A program made the translations under genes and the position numbers. From Niebla homalea (taxonomy: Eukaryota > Ascomycota > Lecanoromycetes > Lecanorales > Ramalinaceae): 64,000 nucleotides of DNA. The stretch spans positions 558,001 through 622,000 of the forward strand of contig JAHGAU010000014.1 of the NCBI GenBank assembly GCA_019925105.1, written 5' to 3'. How positions within the stretch are numbered: the stretch's first letter is position 1; each line of letters begins with the position of its first letter. The notes under the pieces were generated by a model. It did not search any database and was not told where the DNA came from. It was given only the letters and a program-made list of their open reading frames with translations. Shown here piece after piece: positions 9,880-21,866 of this stretch.

Positions 9880-11454
9880 AACCCCCTCAACACCCCCCTT
9901 GCAACACCACCACCCCGACTTTTGCAGTCCAACAACAAATCCTCGATCTCTTCAGCTCCACCTTCCCGATAGAAGATGATGATGATGATGATGGTACTGA
10001 TGGGTTGAAGGGACGGATCCAACACATCAAATCTCACCTGTACGGTCGGGACTTTGGCGCCGCTTTTTGTTCGTCCGAAGCACTGGTAAGTCGGCATTTC
10101 TGGTTTCCTTCCCCCCCCTTTTTTAATAAATTTTTTTCTGCTAAAGCTTTCTGCGCATTCTCTTTCTCTGTGTCTCTCTCTCTCGCTCTCTTTTTTTCTC
10201 TTTTTGGGGGTTGCCGTGTGGGGGGGGAAGAATGAAGAAGGATGGGTGGTAACACATGCGGACGTCTTGCTAATTGTGTGGAATCGGAGGCTGTGATGCT
10301 GATGTGAAAATGGATAGAGAGAGACGTATGCGTTCCGATGGAGTCCCGGACGGGCGGTGGGGTACGCGGGTGTTTTTTCGGGTCTGCGTGATGGTGCTGG
10401 GTTGATGGGTCCGAGTGGCGATGGGGCCAAGGAGGATCTTCCAACGCAGAGCGTAAGGGAGGAGGAGGATGGAAGGGGAGTGGGTGATGAGAGGGCGGCA
10501 ATGAGGCAGGTAGGAGATGATGGTCATGTCGGAAACGGTGAAGGTGAGGAGGTAATCACAGAGGCGCATCGAAGGAGGAAAGTCGTCTGTGTGGGTGGAG
10601 GCGGAGGGGCGGAACTGGTGGGTTTGGCAGCATCGCTCAAGGAGATCTTAGATGCTGGTGGACGGGATTATGGGAAAGCAGCGCAGTACGGGCTGTCAGG
10701 TGAGGGGGTTGAATGTGTGCTTGTGGATGTGGCCGATTGGAAAGGAGTTACGGAGAAGTTGGCGGTCCAAATTAATGCCAGTCTGCTGAGGACCACTGGA
10801 TCAAACAATGGCCTGAGTAGATCCGAAACGGGGCAGCAGCAGCAGGAAGGCAGCACGTTGGAGGACGGACTGGCTGATCTGGAGCTCTCCCCATCAACGC
10901 CACTGCTACTTCATGCACAATCCGTCAAGGCAGACATCCTCACCCTCCCAACTACACAGTTACGACCTCTACTCTCGTCAGCTCATCTCGTCACCATCAT
11001 GTTCACTCTCAACGAACTATACACAAGCTCTAACACCTTGACCACGAGGTTCTTGCTACGTTTGACCGATATCCTAGCACCTGGAGCGATGTTGTTGGTT
11101 TTGGACAGTCCGGGAAGTTATTCCACGGTGGGTATCGGTGTTGACGGGAAGGAGAGAAAGTATCCGATGGCCTGGCTGTTGGATCACACGTTGCTGGTTT
11201 CTGCTAGCGGTGTTAAGAAGACTGGGACACAGGGTGTTGACGAGGACGATAGTGAGGCAAAGGTAGAGCTAGGCGATGAAGGTGAAGGGCAGGGAGCGAG
11301 CAAAAGGGGCGGAAACGCAGGAGTAGAGAAGCGAAAGAAGTGGGAGAAGGTAGAGGAGTGTGATTCGAGATGGTGTAGGCTAGCGAAGGGATTGAGGTAT
11401 CCGATCGAGTTGGAGGATATGAGGTATCAATTGCATCTATATCGTAGGATATGA
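9717..11454 (+). CDS. BMT6: 25S rRNA (uridine-N3)-methyltransferase, Bmt6-like
   Basis: Bmt6 is the yeast SAM-dependent enzyme that methylates U2843 of 25S rRNA. Two exons, 9717-10085 and 10318-11454, give 501 residues. The donor is GTAAGT after SSEAL and the acceptor is GATAG; joining them restores the family signature R-W-S-P-x-R-A-x-G-Y-A, split from the N-terminal HIKSHLYGRDF segment. A glycine-rich SAM motif follows (VVCVGGGGGAEL, near residue 210), then IMFTLNELYT, VLDSPGSYS, YPMAWLLDHTLL and the C-terminal LRYPIELEDMRYQLHLYR. The N-terminus carries a run of about 16 serines from a CAT/TCA microsatellite and an aspartate run, so it is disordered. The intron, 232 nt, is several times longer than its neighbours. 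Acidic inserts before the last motif also look disordered. Confidence 0.88.
9829..9877 (+). repeat. (CAT)n microsatellite coding poly-serine
   Basis: About 16 trinucleotide units read as TCA codons in the methyltransferase frame. Such runs are prone to length change; in this frame any whole-unit change only alters the serine number. Confidence 0.95.
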
Positions 11455-12063
11455 TAGATGATGTGGACTATCATTGTATGACTTAGTATGATGTGCGTAT
11501 TAAAGCCACAAACCCGCTAGAAAAGGGCGTGTGATCCAGAAACGTGAATGACAAGACGGCAGATACGGTTTATATCTAATTTTATAACTATACGTAAGAG
11601 AAAAGGGCTTCCACGATATCCTATAAACGATTGACAATGTCAATTATATAGATCATCTGAGGCGGCAACGGGGCAGGCGGAGCCAGACCACATTTCAGAA
11701 TTAATATAAAAAGATGATTGAACTTTTCAAATTATATTTACAATATCAACCAGATTCGAGCCGTTTTCGGCCTTTTTCTGGAATCAGTCAAACGTGACAT
11801 GTACCTAGAAAGACAACCTAGAAAGACACTGGAACAGCAGACATCCATGTGGCAGACAACGACAAACAAATGCCTGATCGATGCTCGAGAGATATGTGTA
11901 TTTTCATTAGGAATTGCAACAGTCATATTGATGTCACCCTGATTGGATATCCTGGCCCTGCGAAGCATGTAAAAACCTTGGCCTTAGCTCAACGCCCATC
12001 GCTAATGCGTCATAACAGAGAGCAGAGAAGCTCCCAGAAAGGCAAAAACGCGGATTGCGCCAC
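11455..12063. other. convergent intergenic region
   Basis: Two genes end here from opposite sides (methyltransferase and POB3). AT-rich stretches around 11570-11720 fit 3' processing signals on both strands. No gene was recognised. Confidence 0.4.
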
Positions 12064-13948
12064 CTACTTGCCAGTCTTTGCTTTCTTCTTCTTCGGTTCC
12101 GCCGCTCTTTCGTCCTCGCTGACCCCATTTGCATCTCCATCGCTAGCATCAGCCATATCCTCATCACTTCCGCTTCCGCTGCTCTCATGCGCACTGTCGA
12201 ACTCCTCGGCGACATCACTGTCACTGCCGCTCTGGAAGTCTTCATCAGCGCTTTCGGAGTCTTCATCAGCGGATCCACGGTCCGCCTTGGGAGCGACAAC
12301 CTCGTCTTCGGAGGAATTGATGTCAGCGTCATTGAGTGCAGCTTGAATGAGTGCCGAGGAGTCGTCCAACATTTCGTTGCGGACCTTCAGGTTCTTCACA
12401 GCAAAGAACTCCTCTAGCGGCTTTTGCTCCTCGCGATTAATGTTGCTAAACTGGTGCTCTTGGCCGTCTTTCATTATGACAGCGATGTCGAAGGTCCTGC
12501 TTGCAGAAACGGCACCGCCAACTCTGCTCATGACGAGAACGGAAATGTTGTCGAGGGGAATGTACTGAGCTGGCTTAGGTACAAACATGAAGGATTTGTC
12601 CAGACAGAAAAGGTGGCCTTCATTGGCTTTGATGCTGCATTTCACCCCTGATTGCTGATGATGGGAGACAAAGTCTTTGGACGGAGTGACGACTTTCTTC
12701 CCAGCTAAGCCACGGAAGATTTGGGCGACGACGGAGTGTTGGGGAGATTCGTAACGTGGAAGGAGTTTGCCTTTGTACTTGCCCTCAAGAAGCTCACTAA
12801 GATGGCTCGGGTCAATGGACAGGTAGTTTCAAGGGATGAGATGAGGTAGGCTTACTCGGTCATATTGAGCTCGATGATTACCTCTTCCTCCCTCTTGAAC
12901 TGCATGACTAGGAATGGATATCTGGTCTGACCTTGTCTGAGTGGTGGATCGAGACCGATTGTGATCAGTGTGTGCATGTCATCGGGTTTGGGAAGCAGCA
13001 TGAACTTCTTAATGTGATCATACTGAATCTTATAGTCGTAGGTTTTCCCGCGCAACCGGAATGAATTTTCGTACATGTCGACGTCGAACCGTCCTCTGTC
13101 TTTCGATCAGCTATCGCCCATATGCAATGGTATACTAAATTCACAGACCTCGGCGTGAGATGCAAGACTTCTAAAAATGTAGCGAATGTATCACCAGCAA
13201 CTTCTCCAATCTCGGCCTTGTCCATCAGGGTATCATAGAACAGATTTGCTGCATTGTGCTCCTCCACTTCGTCCTCATCGCCACTCTTCTCTTCACCTTC
13301 TCCGTTTTCCTCTTTCTTTGTTACCGTGCCAGGAATGTAGAAGCGCATCTCCACCAGCTGATCCTTCCCCGCTCCCGCCTTGCGCCCTTTGCCTCGTGCG
13401 CCACCCAGATGCCCATTCGTGCCAGACTCTTTACCATCCGCCGGCAAGGAAAACTCGACAGCAACTTCGTTCTTGCCTGCTAGATTGGTGTTCGTAATTT
13501 CGGTATATGGCACTTCAAAGGCAGGGCGATTCTGTACATTGAAAGAGAGCTCTGATTTGCCAAAGTCGGCCTTGCCCCAATTCCAGCCGCGCAAGGCATG
13601 TTCTTTGTTCTCGAGATTGATGCCGTAGAATAGCTTGAAGACTTTGACCGTGCGATCGAAATCCTGGTAGATACATGAGCTTCGGGGGGGTTTTGATGAG
13701 AGAAGAGGGAAATGGGGAATCACCTCTTGTTCGAACCCGTCGAGCTGTATGACCCCCGCATTTCGGGAAAGGATCTTCAGCTCGTAGCCTTTAGCTGCTC
13801 TACTCCATTGCGCTGCCTGGATATTGCTCGCATCAAGCGTGAAGGTGTCTCCTCCACCAGAGGGTTTCCAGCCCAATCCAGTCTCTGCTATTCTGCATTT
13901 GCCAGGTTGTTTGGACAGATCAAGGTATATACGTTCAAAGGATTCCAT
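12064..13948 (-). CDS. POB3: FACT complex subunit Pob3
   Basis: Pob3 pairs with Spt16 in FACT, the histone chaperone that loosens and rebuilds nucleosomes during transcription and replication. Four minus-strand exons (13724-13948, 13149-13663, 12856-13095, 12064-12796) give 570 residues, the usual fungal length. Introns are 60, 53 and 59 nt; the last begins GTAAGC and ends CTTAG. The start MESFERIYLDLSKQPGKCRI is characteristic. The N-terminal dimerisation region is followed by the structure-specific recognition region (ALRGWNWGKADFGK, PYTEITNTNL, FYIPGTV) and the double PH module (LHLTPRGRFDVD, YKIQYDHIKKF, IFRGLAGKKVVTPSKDF). A very acidic tail (about the last 80 residues) ends in a basic KKKKAKTGK patch. 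An upstream in-frame extension exists in exon 1, but the ATG at 13948 matches family N-termini. Confidence 0.96.
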
Positions 13949-14410
13949 GGTTTTTGTGTAAGGTCGGGTGATTGGAAGAACAAAAGTAGCACCCGATTGA
14001 AATCTATTCTTGACATCTCTCAGTCGCGTCGCGATGCGAAATGGCGTAGAGTGCTCGGCTAAAATTGCCAATCCTGTCTCCACAGAAATCGGAAATTCAG
14101 AGTCGAGGGGCAGGACTCAGGGGTAAGTCGGGCAAAGCATTGAGCGAGCGGCGAGAGGAGTAGCATAACATTTTTACAGGTATTGTTCTGCGTGACCAAC
14201 GTGCCAATTGCGGAATCACTGTGAAGACACCTCATAGATGAGTAGTGTTAAGTTTCCATTCATGTACTCCGTCCCATGGACAACCACGGCCTTCTAGCAA
14301 GTACTGCCTCCTTTACTCCTAACATTTTCGTCCAATACCTTGTAGCGCCGCTCAACTTGAGCCTCGTGACCTATTCAAAGGATAGATGCTTCATATGAGA
14401 CCAGACATCA
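13949..14410. promoter_or_regulatory. POB3 upstream region
   Basis: The interval is shared by the POB3 promoter and the 3' flank of the next minus-strand gene. No clear element or gene is visible. Confidence 0.35.
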
Positions 14411-15415
14411 TCATCGCGCGGTTGGTCCTTGGTAAGCTTCATCGTCATCCATTGCCACATGGTGCTTCAAGATTATTCCCACATTGCCTCTTCTTTCCGG
14501 TGCCTTGCCAGAGTCGATGACTGGCTTAGCCTTCGGCTGGCTTGACTTGCTCGTCAAGGTATTGAAGGCTCTTGTCCTTGGCGTAGTTGGGCTTTTGAGC
14601 CCGGACGGTGTTCCAGGCATACGTGGTGCCTCTAGCATCTCCCACGGTTGGTTTCTAGCTTCTTGATCGCTGAGCTTGGAGCGCCTCACCGCGCGGAAAG
14701 ACTTTGACGGGATGAGCGTCCAGAGAGTGAGAAGTAGATACGTCAGGAAGAGTGCCCTGCTCTTCAGTCAGTACGGAAGTCTTGAGAATAGAGATCGGAG
14801 ATACGAACGTTATGATGACTGTCACCGCAAATGCCGCCTTCGACTGCTTACAGTATCCAGTCAAACTTGCCTTGACTGGTGGCCCACAGCTCTTCGTGAT
14901 GTACCAGGGTGCACCAGGCTGTGGGTGGGCTGGGTCACTCATGTCTGGCCCGGCTTGATTGTGGATAGAGACTGCCCACACGGCGACAAGCCCGCTGTGG
15001 ACAAAGAGAGAAAGCAATGGGTGGAATACACCGCATACTGTCATGATGATCTTGCACAAAAGGATGAATACTGATAAAATAGCGATGACCACATTAAAGT
15101 TTGTTGTACTGTCCATTGTGAGCATCTCTCAATGCGCGAAAAGATGCCATGCACTCACAATTGGCTCCAAGGCAATGGCGCTGAGATCGGTCTGTAGTTG
15201 GCGGCTGCGTAGACGAGCTGGTTGGGATTGCTGTTCCATCCATGATCACTTCCCTCTTGCCAGAACTTGGTGCGGTATAGGTTGGGCTGAGCAATGCCGA
15301 AGAGAGCGAGGGCAGCAATGGATAGAGGCAACTCTAGGGCGAAGAGGATGCGAAGGGTCTTTGGTGTCTTCCACTGCTTGGGCACTGCAGACAGACATGA
15401 TCGTGCCCTATCCAT
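14411..15415 (-). CDS. four-pass membrane protein of unknown function
   Basis: Three minus-strand exons (15159-15415, 14809-15108, 14411-14756) give 300 residues. Introns are 50 and 52 nt; the donor GTGAGT and the acceptor GACAG join WSQ to FTTNFN, and the donor GTTCGT with acceptor GAGCAG joins VIIT to ALFLTYLL. Four hydrophobic spans are visible, near residues 22-42 (LELPLSIAALALFGIAQPNL), 91-115, 121-142 and 178-208. A conserved-looking loop PNLYRTKFWQEGSDHGWNSN lies after the first span, and GPDMSDPxHP precedes a CxxxxxxxxxGYC segment after the third. The layout resembles small MARVEL-like fungal proteins, which I recall only as uncharacterised. The basic and Ser/Pro cytosolic tail of about 90 residues has no domain. 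The topology is inferred from hydrophobicity only. Confidence 0.8.
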
Positions 15416-17034
15416 GGCTGCGATACGGAGTACGGTCGATCACAAAGCTCGACAGCGTCTCAAAGTCTGGCTTGGCCTTGGTGTTCGCGGAAGAACCACA
15501 TTTACCTTGATGAAGGATGATGGCGAGAAGGATGAAGGTCGACAGGAGGTTCTTGACCAGGGGAAGCTGGGTCGCCCGCCATGTGAAAATGGCTCTTGGG
15601 GTCAGCGCCAATTGTGGACTGAAGCTGCATGTTAGCCGCCAGTGAAGTGCTCTGAGAGGGGAAGGGTGGTGGATGGGGCAAGATGAGTGGACAGCCAAGT
15701 CAGCGCTACTTTTTAGCGCCTTTCCATTGTGATAGCAATTAGCAATGCGGTTGATGCCGTGCATATGGCTAATCGCCTTGGATTAAGTGAACAGATATGC
15801 CATCGTCCAGGCAAGATCCATTTGTCAATGGGACATGATAGCCTACAAATAACTCACCCGGCAGAGACTTGCAATCCGCTTGCCAATGTCGACATCACCG
15901 AGATCTTGTGATCCGCAGTATTAAAAACAGGGCCCTACATCTCTCGTTCACTCCGTACTACCAGCATCTTTTGAGCAATCTCTCCAGGAGTTTGCACAGT
16001 AAGATCCTACATCATGCGGCGTTCATATCTTCATGAAGATGCTTTCAATATCACTCTAATGCAGCTCGAAAATCGAAGAGTCAGGCATGCGCTCTTTAAC
16101 ATGTGCTCTGATCAAGGCTTCGCTTTTACAGATCAGAGGCCTATCGCCTTCGAAGATCAGGACCAGCACTGACATAGAACAATGATATCTAGGATAGACG
16201 TGCGATTACAAATTCAATGATAATAAGCAGAAATGACTTTGTGATTTTCTTGCCGTACGATGAAATATAATGATTCAGTAACATCATGGTGAGGGGGTCC
16301 AGACATAGTCGTCCATATAGAGACAAGTTGACACAGAGATGCCAATTTCTCAGTCCCCGCTGCAGCTCTAAGCAGGGTGGAGCTTCGTCCGTGTTGGAGA
16401 AGCAACGAACAGCTTGCTGCGAGGACCATAACGAGTTTGCGTTGAAAGGTTTTTGCGAGTGACCCTCTGACGCAGTGCGCACTATGGGTGCAGAAGTAAG
16501 CCGAATCACATGTATTGGATTTATCACTATGCTTTTGTTGAGCGTCTCGTACTCAATGGAGCTCATCATACCCTCGGACAAGAGGTGTAAAGTCCAAGCT
16601 CACGACAACGGGCCCGGATCCGCTCTTGCACAAAACGCTTATCGATAAGCATGTCGGTTGCCCTTAGCAATGCAGGCTCGGCAGGATTGAGGCTAAGCGG
16701 CGAGCAAGAACAAGAAAAGGATATTGCATGGTATTCTATGGCAGCGAGCGTTTGATCACCATCCACAGCGATGTCAGAGAAGAAAATTACAATCCCTCAA
16801 CACATACTTAGCAAGAGTTCTGTCTTACAACCCCTCCGATCACCGTCATTCGTCGCCACCATTGACCAGTATCCCCGGTGGAGAAAGTGGTGAGGAAAAG
16901 CTGCCGTTTCCAGTTTCCAGAGTTTTCGGGTTCCTTGGGCACACAAAAGCGTTGCACACAGTCTACTGTGAGCTGTCGCATGAGCTTCCCCAGGGAGTAA
17001 GAGGTCTTGGTATCTCTATTACACAGCATCAAAG
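15416..17034. promoter_or_regulatory. 1.6-kb divergent intergenic region
   Basis: This stretch separates two divergently transcribed membrane-protein genes. Open frames of up to 130 codons (for example minus 16189-16581) show no domain or splice support. No repeat or RNA gene was recognised. Confidence 0.4.
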
Positions 17035-19519
17035 ATGTCTCCTTCCCCACAGCTTGCCCCCGCGGGGAGCAGCTCTTACTCATCAGATACAATGACTGTT
17101 GGCGATGGAACGTGGGACAACTCGAGAAACACATTTCTTCTCCCAAACCTAGTGGGACTAAATCTCGATACCATGCGATACAATGGTGTGACCCTGCATT
17201 CTCCACCTATAAGACAACTGTCTAACGGCTAGACAGGCATGGGCAATCGCTTTCGGGAGCTTCCTGGGTACCATGACCTGATCAGAGCACATGGAACAAT
17301 CGCAGCGATAACCTTCCTCGGCGTCGTTCCTGCTGCCATCCTCACAGCACGATTTTCCAGATCCCGCATGAGAATCAGGTATCACATATGGCTACAGATC
17401 CTCACTGTGCTCCTGGTCATAGTCATCTTCACTCTCGGTATCGTGGCTGTAGGTCCGTCCAGGAGGCTTTCGAACCCGCACCATGGCATTGGAACAGCGA
17501 TATTCGTGCTCGTTCTGGTCCAATTCATATGGGGATGGTGGATGTACCGTAAGGAGAAGAAGCACAGGAGTGCTCAGGAGCCCCTCAAAGTCACTGTAAA
17601 CCTCTTCTCAATCACCCATCAGAAGTGACCCGCTGATTGTCGAGTAGCTACACCACTGGCTAGGCCGAGCTGTTGCACTTTTAGCGCTTGCGCAAATCCC
17701 CCTTGGACTTACGCTTTATGGCTCCCCACTTGTTTTATTCATCTTGTATACGTTAGCAGTCTTTGCACTTGTTGTCGTTTATTTCTGGTTGACACGCGAT
17801 CAAGAACGACAAGGCGGGAGTGATTATAATAGCTATGGTACGGGTGATTCGGTCGACAACCGGCGGCCGCCGAGCAGATCAAGTGGATGGTGGAAACCCA
17901 TTCTCGCTGGACTAGGCGTTTATGCCATAGTAAACAGGGTCAGCAGCAGAAGAAGAGCTCGAGAAGATGACCATCCCGTAGGCTCCGCGGTCGGAGGCTC
18001 GCATAGACCCTCGGGATCTTACGTGGACGACGAAAAGTTATCACAATACGAGGCAGAACAAGATAGAGACGATCGGTGGGAAGATAGGATCCTGAAGGTA
18101 GCTGCACCTATCGGACTGGCTGCCTTGGTCGTGAATTTCTTTGAACGAAGATATCAGAAGCGAAAGCCCCACCTGACCGATTTCGAGTCGACAACCCAAG
18201 AAGGAAGCTATGTTGGACATGGACCGCTTCCACCAAATGCTCCGACGACCGCGGGTCAACAGCTACCTCCCCAGACTGGGCAGTATGGACAGCCAACAGG
18301 GCCTGGTGGTCCAGTCACTGCGAATCGACCTTTGCCAAGTAGCCATCATCCGTTGAATCAGACACATTCAAGAGAGAGCTCGTTTGTTTCTGATGATTTC
18401 GCAAGCGCAAGTGGCGAGCCTCGACGGTCGCACGGTTTACGCGGTGGGATAGCAACTCTAGGAGCGCTTGGCTTTGCCAAGAGTCTCTTCAGTCGGAAAA
18501 GAAGTAACAGAGACTCTCGCCGATACGAAGAGGAAGAAGAAGCACGTATGCAGGGTCAGCATCTCACAGGCGGCGGTGATTATTCTCCTCGGCACCATCG
18601 TCCTGGAGCTGGTTCTGTGACCGAATCTTCGGTGACAAATCAACATCCGTCACACACCCAAGGAATCTCTCCAATACCAGCAGGGACATACGCCGCTGGT
18701 ACAGCTGCTGCTGCGGAGGCCGAACGCGAGAGGGAGAGGCGGAGGCACGAAGCCTTGCCACTGGGCGGTGTTCTTCGACCGACAGCTATGCCAGACATCC
18801 CACCTGACCCTCAAGGGATCTTCCATCCTGAATCAACAAGCTCAGAATCTTACAGCTCCGCGGGGGGCCGAAATCAACATCATCGCCGTTCGCGCCAAAG
18901 TGAAACAGGGGCGGAGATCTTAGGAGCTCCACCTGGGGCAGCAGCTGCTGGACCGTCCTCCAGCCGGCAAAACAGGCAGGACAGAGGTCAGTCAACAAGT
19001 GCTGGCGAGGACAGTGGCGTGACGTCTCCTCCCGTAAGTGTCAGGGTGAAGATGCACAAGGATGGTCGGCATGTCACCTTGAGCCGATTACCTGAAGCAG
19101 AGGCAGAAGCCCGCCGCAGAAGAGCAGCAAACAGCCGAAGTGATGCAGCAACCTCACTCAGTGGGGATGGCACGGGTCCTGGGTTCCGTCGACGCGAGGC
19201 GCAAGACAGGCAGGACGCGGAAGCAATGAGGATCGAGAGCGAGAGGCTGGCGGCTGCGCGAAATCAAGCTCAAAATCCACCCACGCCTAGAACCCCGATG
19301 AACGTACCAGCGCCGCCGCCCATACCGGAATCTTCAAGTGGACTACGGCCAGCGCCGCCTGGTGGCGGTAGCGTGGGAAGCCCAGGGACTTACGAAACGG
19401 ATGCGAGCACTGATTACGCCAGCAATCGAAGGCGCAGGAGAGCAGAGAGGGCGCAAGCCCGGCAGGCGAAGGAGGAGAGAGAGGCTCGGACTGGGAAAAC
19501 GGTGGGGTTTGAAGAGTAA
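17035..19519 (+). CDS. cytochrome b561-like membrane protein with long disordered tail
   Basis: Three exons (17035-17185, 17237-17595, 17648-19519) give 793 residues. Introns of 51 and 52 nt join RYNG to MGNRFREL and LKVT to LHHWLGRA. The first 225 residues resemble eukaryotic b561-type integral membrane proteins: about five hydrophobic spans and paired histidines in RAHG, RYHIW, NPHHGIG and LHHWLGR, candidates for haem ligands. The remaining 570 residues are hydrophilic, rich in Arg, Glu, Gly, Pro and Ser, and interrupted by short nonpolar stretches (WWKPILAGLGVYAIVNR, VAAPIGLAALVV, GIATLGALGFAKSLF). Those could be amphipathic membrane-contacting helices. Haem binding and electron transfer are family inference; the role of the tail is unknown. 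The ATG at 17035 is the first that gives an N-terminus like remembered homologues. Confidence 0.8.
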
Positions 19520-19826
19520 CGACCTTATTTGATTCTGTTCATCTTGCGATATTTTGAGCGTTTGCATAGCGCTTGCATGTGAAGAACACGGTTTGTTGAT
19601 ACCATGTGTCCCTCAGTGAGGAAGGACAGCTGTAATTATATGAATAGTCACAAGTGCTTTATCGATATTTTCAGGGGCTCAGCAGGCTCTCAGCGGTTTG
19701 CCGCAAAAGGCGCTTCCGGCCCCAGGAAGGCCCCCAAAGCGCCTCCCGCAGTGTCGTGCCAAAATAATTCTACCTGTACCATGATTACACTCGTTACGAG
19801 CATGCTGTTCTCCTGCTTACTCAATC
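19520..19826. other. intergenic
   Basis: A GC-rich patch (about 19680-19760) stands out, but no gene or site can be named. Confidence 0.35.
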
Positions 19827-21105
19827 ATGTCTCTCATCCTTCCCTCTCGAACGTGTCGAATGTGTCGTTCCAGCCAGCCAATTATCCGCCATCTGCGTTC
19901 TCTTACCACCACCACCCCCCCATCCCCGACCTTACCGCCAACACTCCCAGCCCGTTGGCTCACAGACCTCAAATCCCGACTCGGCAAATGCATCATATTC
20001 GGACTTTCTAACCCACAGATCGATGAAGCTGGCGACATCGCCCGGACGATTGCTCGAGACTGGAGGGTATTGGTAGCCGGGTCGGAGGGGTATTTGACCG
20101 GGAAGGAAAGGGCAGGGTTTGAGGGCAGGGAGATCGTCTGGGGTGATATGGTGCGTTTACTCACTCCTGGGATTGAGGCTGGGCGACATCTGGGATGAGA
20201 GCTGACTATTGGGTGGGGAAAATGTAGGATGTTATGGTAAGTTCATTACGGTGCCGTAGGTCTATGTGATGTCCAGAAGCTGCTGCTACCTAGGCATTTG
20301 CATCAGGCGAAGTTTTGGGTCTTCCTTTCTTGTTGTCCGCTCTCTATTTTGTGTTGTTTGAGTGATGTCTTGTCCGTATTGTGTCTTCTCGCTATAATGT
20401 CTGCCTCGCTACTATGTTTAGTCTCTGATACGTTGTCCTACTCGTCGAAGAACGAGTCCCTCCTTTTTTGACAGATTCTGACCATTGTCAGGGTACATGA
20501 TCCTGCAAGATGCGTCTTCGTGTCGGCTCTGACGTCTCAACAAGGGCACGTCAACAACGTAATGTATGTGCGATATGCCGAATCGGGACGAGTGAACTGG
20601 GCTCAGAACTATGCCCATCATATTGATCCCAAGCACAAGCAAGAGTGGTTAGAGCTCTGTTCGCCCAAAGGCGATGGTATGATCTTGAGAAGCATCAAGG
20701 TTGACTACAAGTTTGTACGTCGATTATCTTCTAGCATCATGCCCTGTTGACCGATTGCAGCCGATGACTTGGCCAGACCGGATATCTGTGTACCACAAAT
20801 TGCGCAGTGCGCCAAAATCCACCACAGAGTCCTTCATGTTGGATGTTTTGATATTGTCTGAGAAGCACAAACGGCCAACTGCAAGGTGCGTGGAGGACAT
20901 CGTCATGTACGACTATCGGAAAGGACAAAAGACGCCTTTGAGGGACTTCATGGTAGAACAATTTCGTAAAACCTTCAGGATGCAAGAGGAAAGCAAGGCG
21001 CAGACCGCCCACAGGATCCGTGACCTACTAGAAAGGATCGATGGTCTCGAGAGAGGCAGTTGGAACAGGGCGGATGCTGTGGAAGACATGGGTACAAGCA
21101 AATAA
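19827..21105 (+). CDS. hot-dog fold thioesterase-like protein, probably mitochondrial
   Basis: The N-terminus is arginine- and threonine-rich (RHLRSLTTTTPP) like a mitochondrial presequence, followed by RWLTDLKSRLGKCIIFGL and the hot-dog (4HBT) motif GHVNNVMYVRYAESGRVNW. Proposed exons are 19827-20150, 20228-20236 (9 nt), 20475-20714 and 20761-21105, about 305 residues. The last intron (46 nt, GTACGT to TTGCAG) is clear and joins DYKF to PMTWPDRISVYHKLRS. The middle is uncertain. In the family, WGxMDxM is followed at once by the GHVNN motif. Here the best in-frame acceptor (TTTTTTGACAG, ending 20474) adds about 24 unfamiliar residues, while the direct join at 20533 would need a non-GT-AG border. 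Substrate is unknown; acyl-CoA thioesterase activity is inferred from fold only. Confidence 0.72.
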
Positions 21106-21866
21106 TTAAAATGTTTATAGACTTCGGAAGATGTACAGCAAACGATGGGCTAGGGGACTGACTAGTCATGTGCGAATGGTTCGGAGGTACTTCCCATTGC
21201 CGACGAAGCTTCATTGGAGCCCACAGGCATGATGCGGAGAGATCGTCAACATGATGTCTTGCCTACGGATCCGTAGAGTGGTTGCCAAAGCTAATTTGGC
21301 CAATTGATGATAAGACGATTAGACGAAGCAGTTAGCAGTTAGCACTCTGTGAATAGAGTAAGGAAATAAACTATTACTGTCAAATAGAATTTTCAATGCA
21401 CAGCGACATGATGGATTGAAGTATGCAATGTACAGCACAACACAGATAGCAGGCCATAGATGGTGTCAACTGGATTTGTGAAACAAACCAGGACAAGCGT
21501 AATTGCACTTGGTTGTTTGCTTACCTTAGTATCTTGTGCCTGAGTTGACGTGAACCGTGCGACAGTGGCTCGAGTGGCACCTGAGGATAAGTTGCACCGT
21601 TGCACGCCCAGTTTGAAGAGCCCCGGGAGGATTGCCGAAAGTTCACTAGTTCAGGCGCAAACTACAGCCCACATTATTGTGTAAGCACACGCCAGCACCT
21701 TCTTCAATTATACCAATCCACATCTGTATCAACTTTCAAGGTTCTCATATCAAGGCATCTCTACCCCCCCAAACGTCCAAGTCTTTCCTTATTCTAATGA
21801 GAGGACCCCCAGCAGCTTTGCATCAGCTCGCTGGGAGTGCCTCGGAATAGGCGGACTCATCGCTTC
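21106..21866. other. intergenic, promoter of acrB
   Basis: A pyrimidine-rich stretch near 21680-21790 fits a 5' leader. No gene was recognised in either strand. Confidence 0.4.

Noticed and set aside
16189..16581. 130-codon minus-strand open frame
   Set aside because: No domain, signal or splice support, and its residue make-up looks random.
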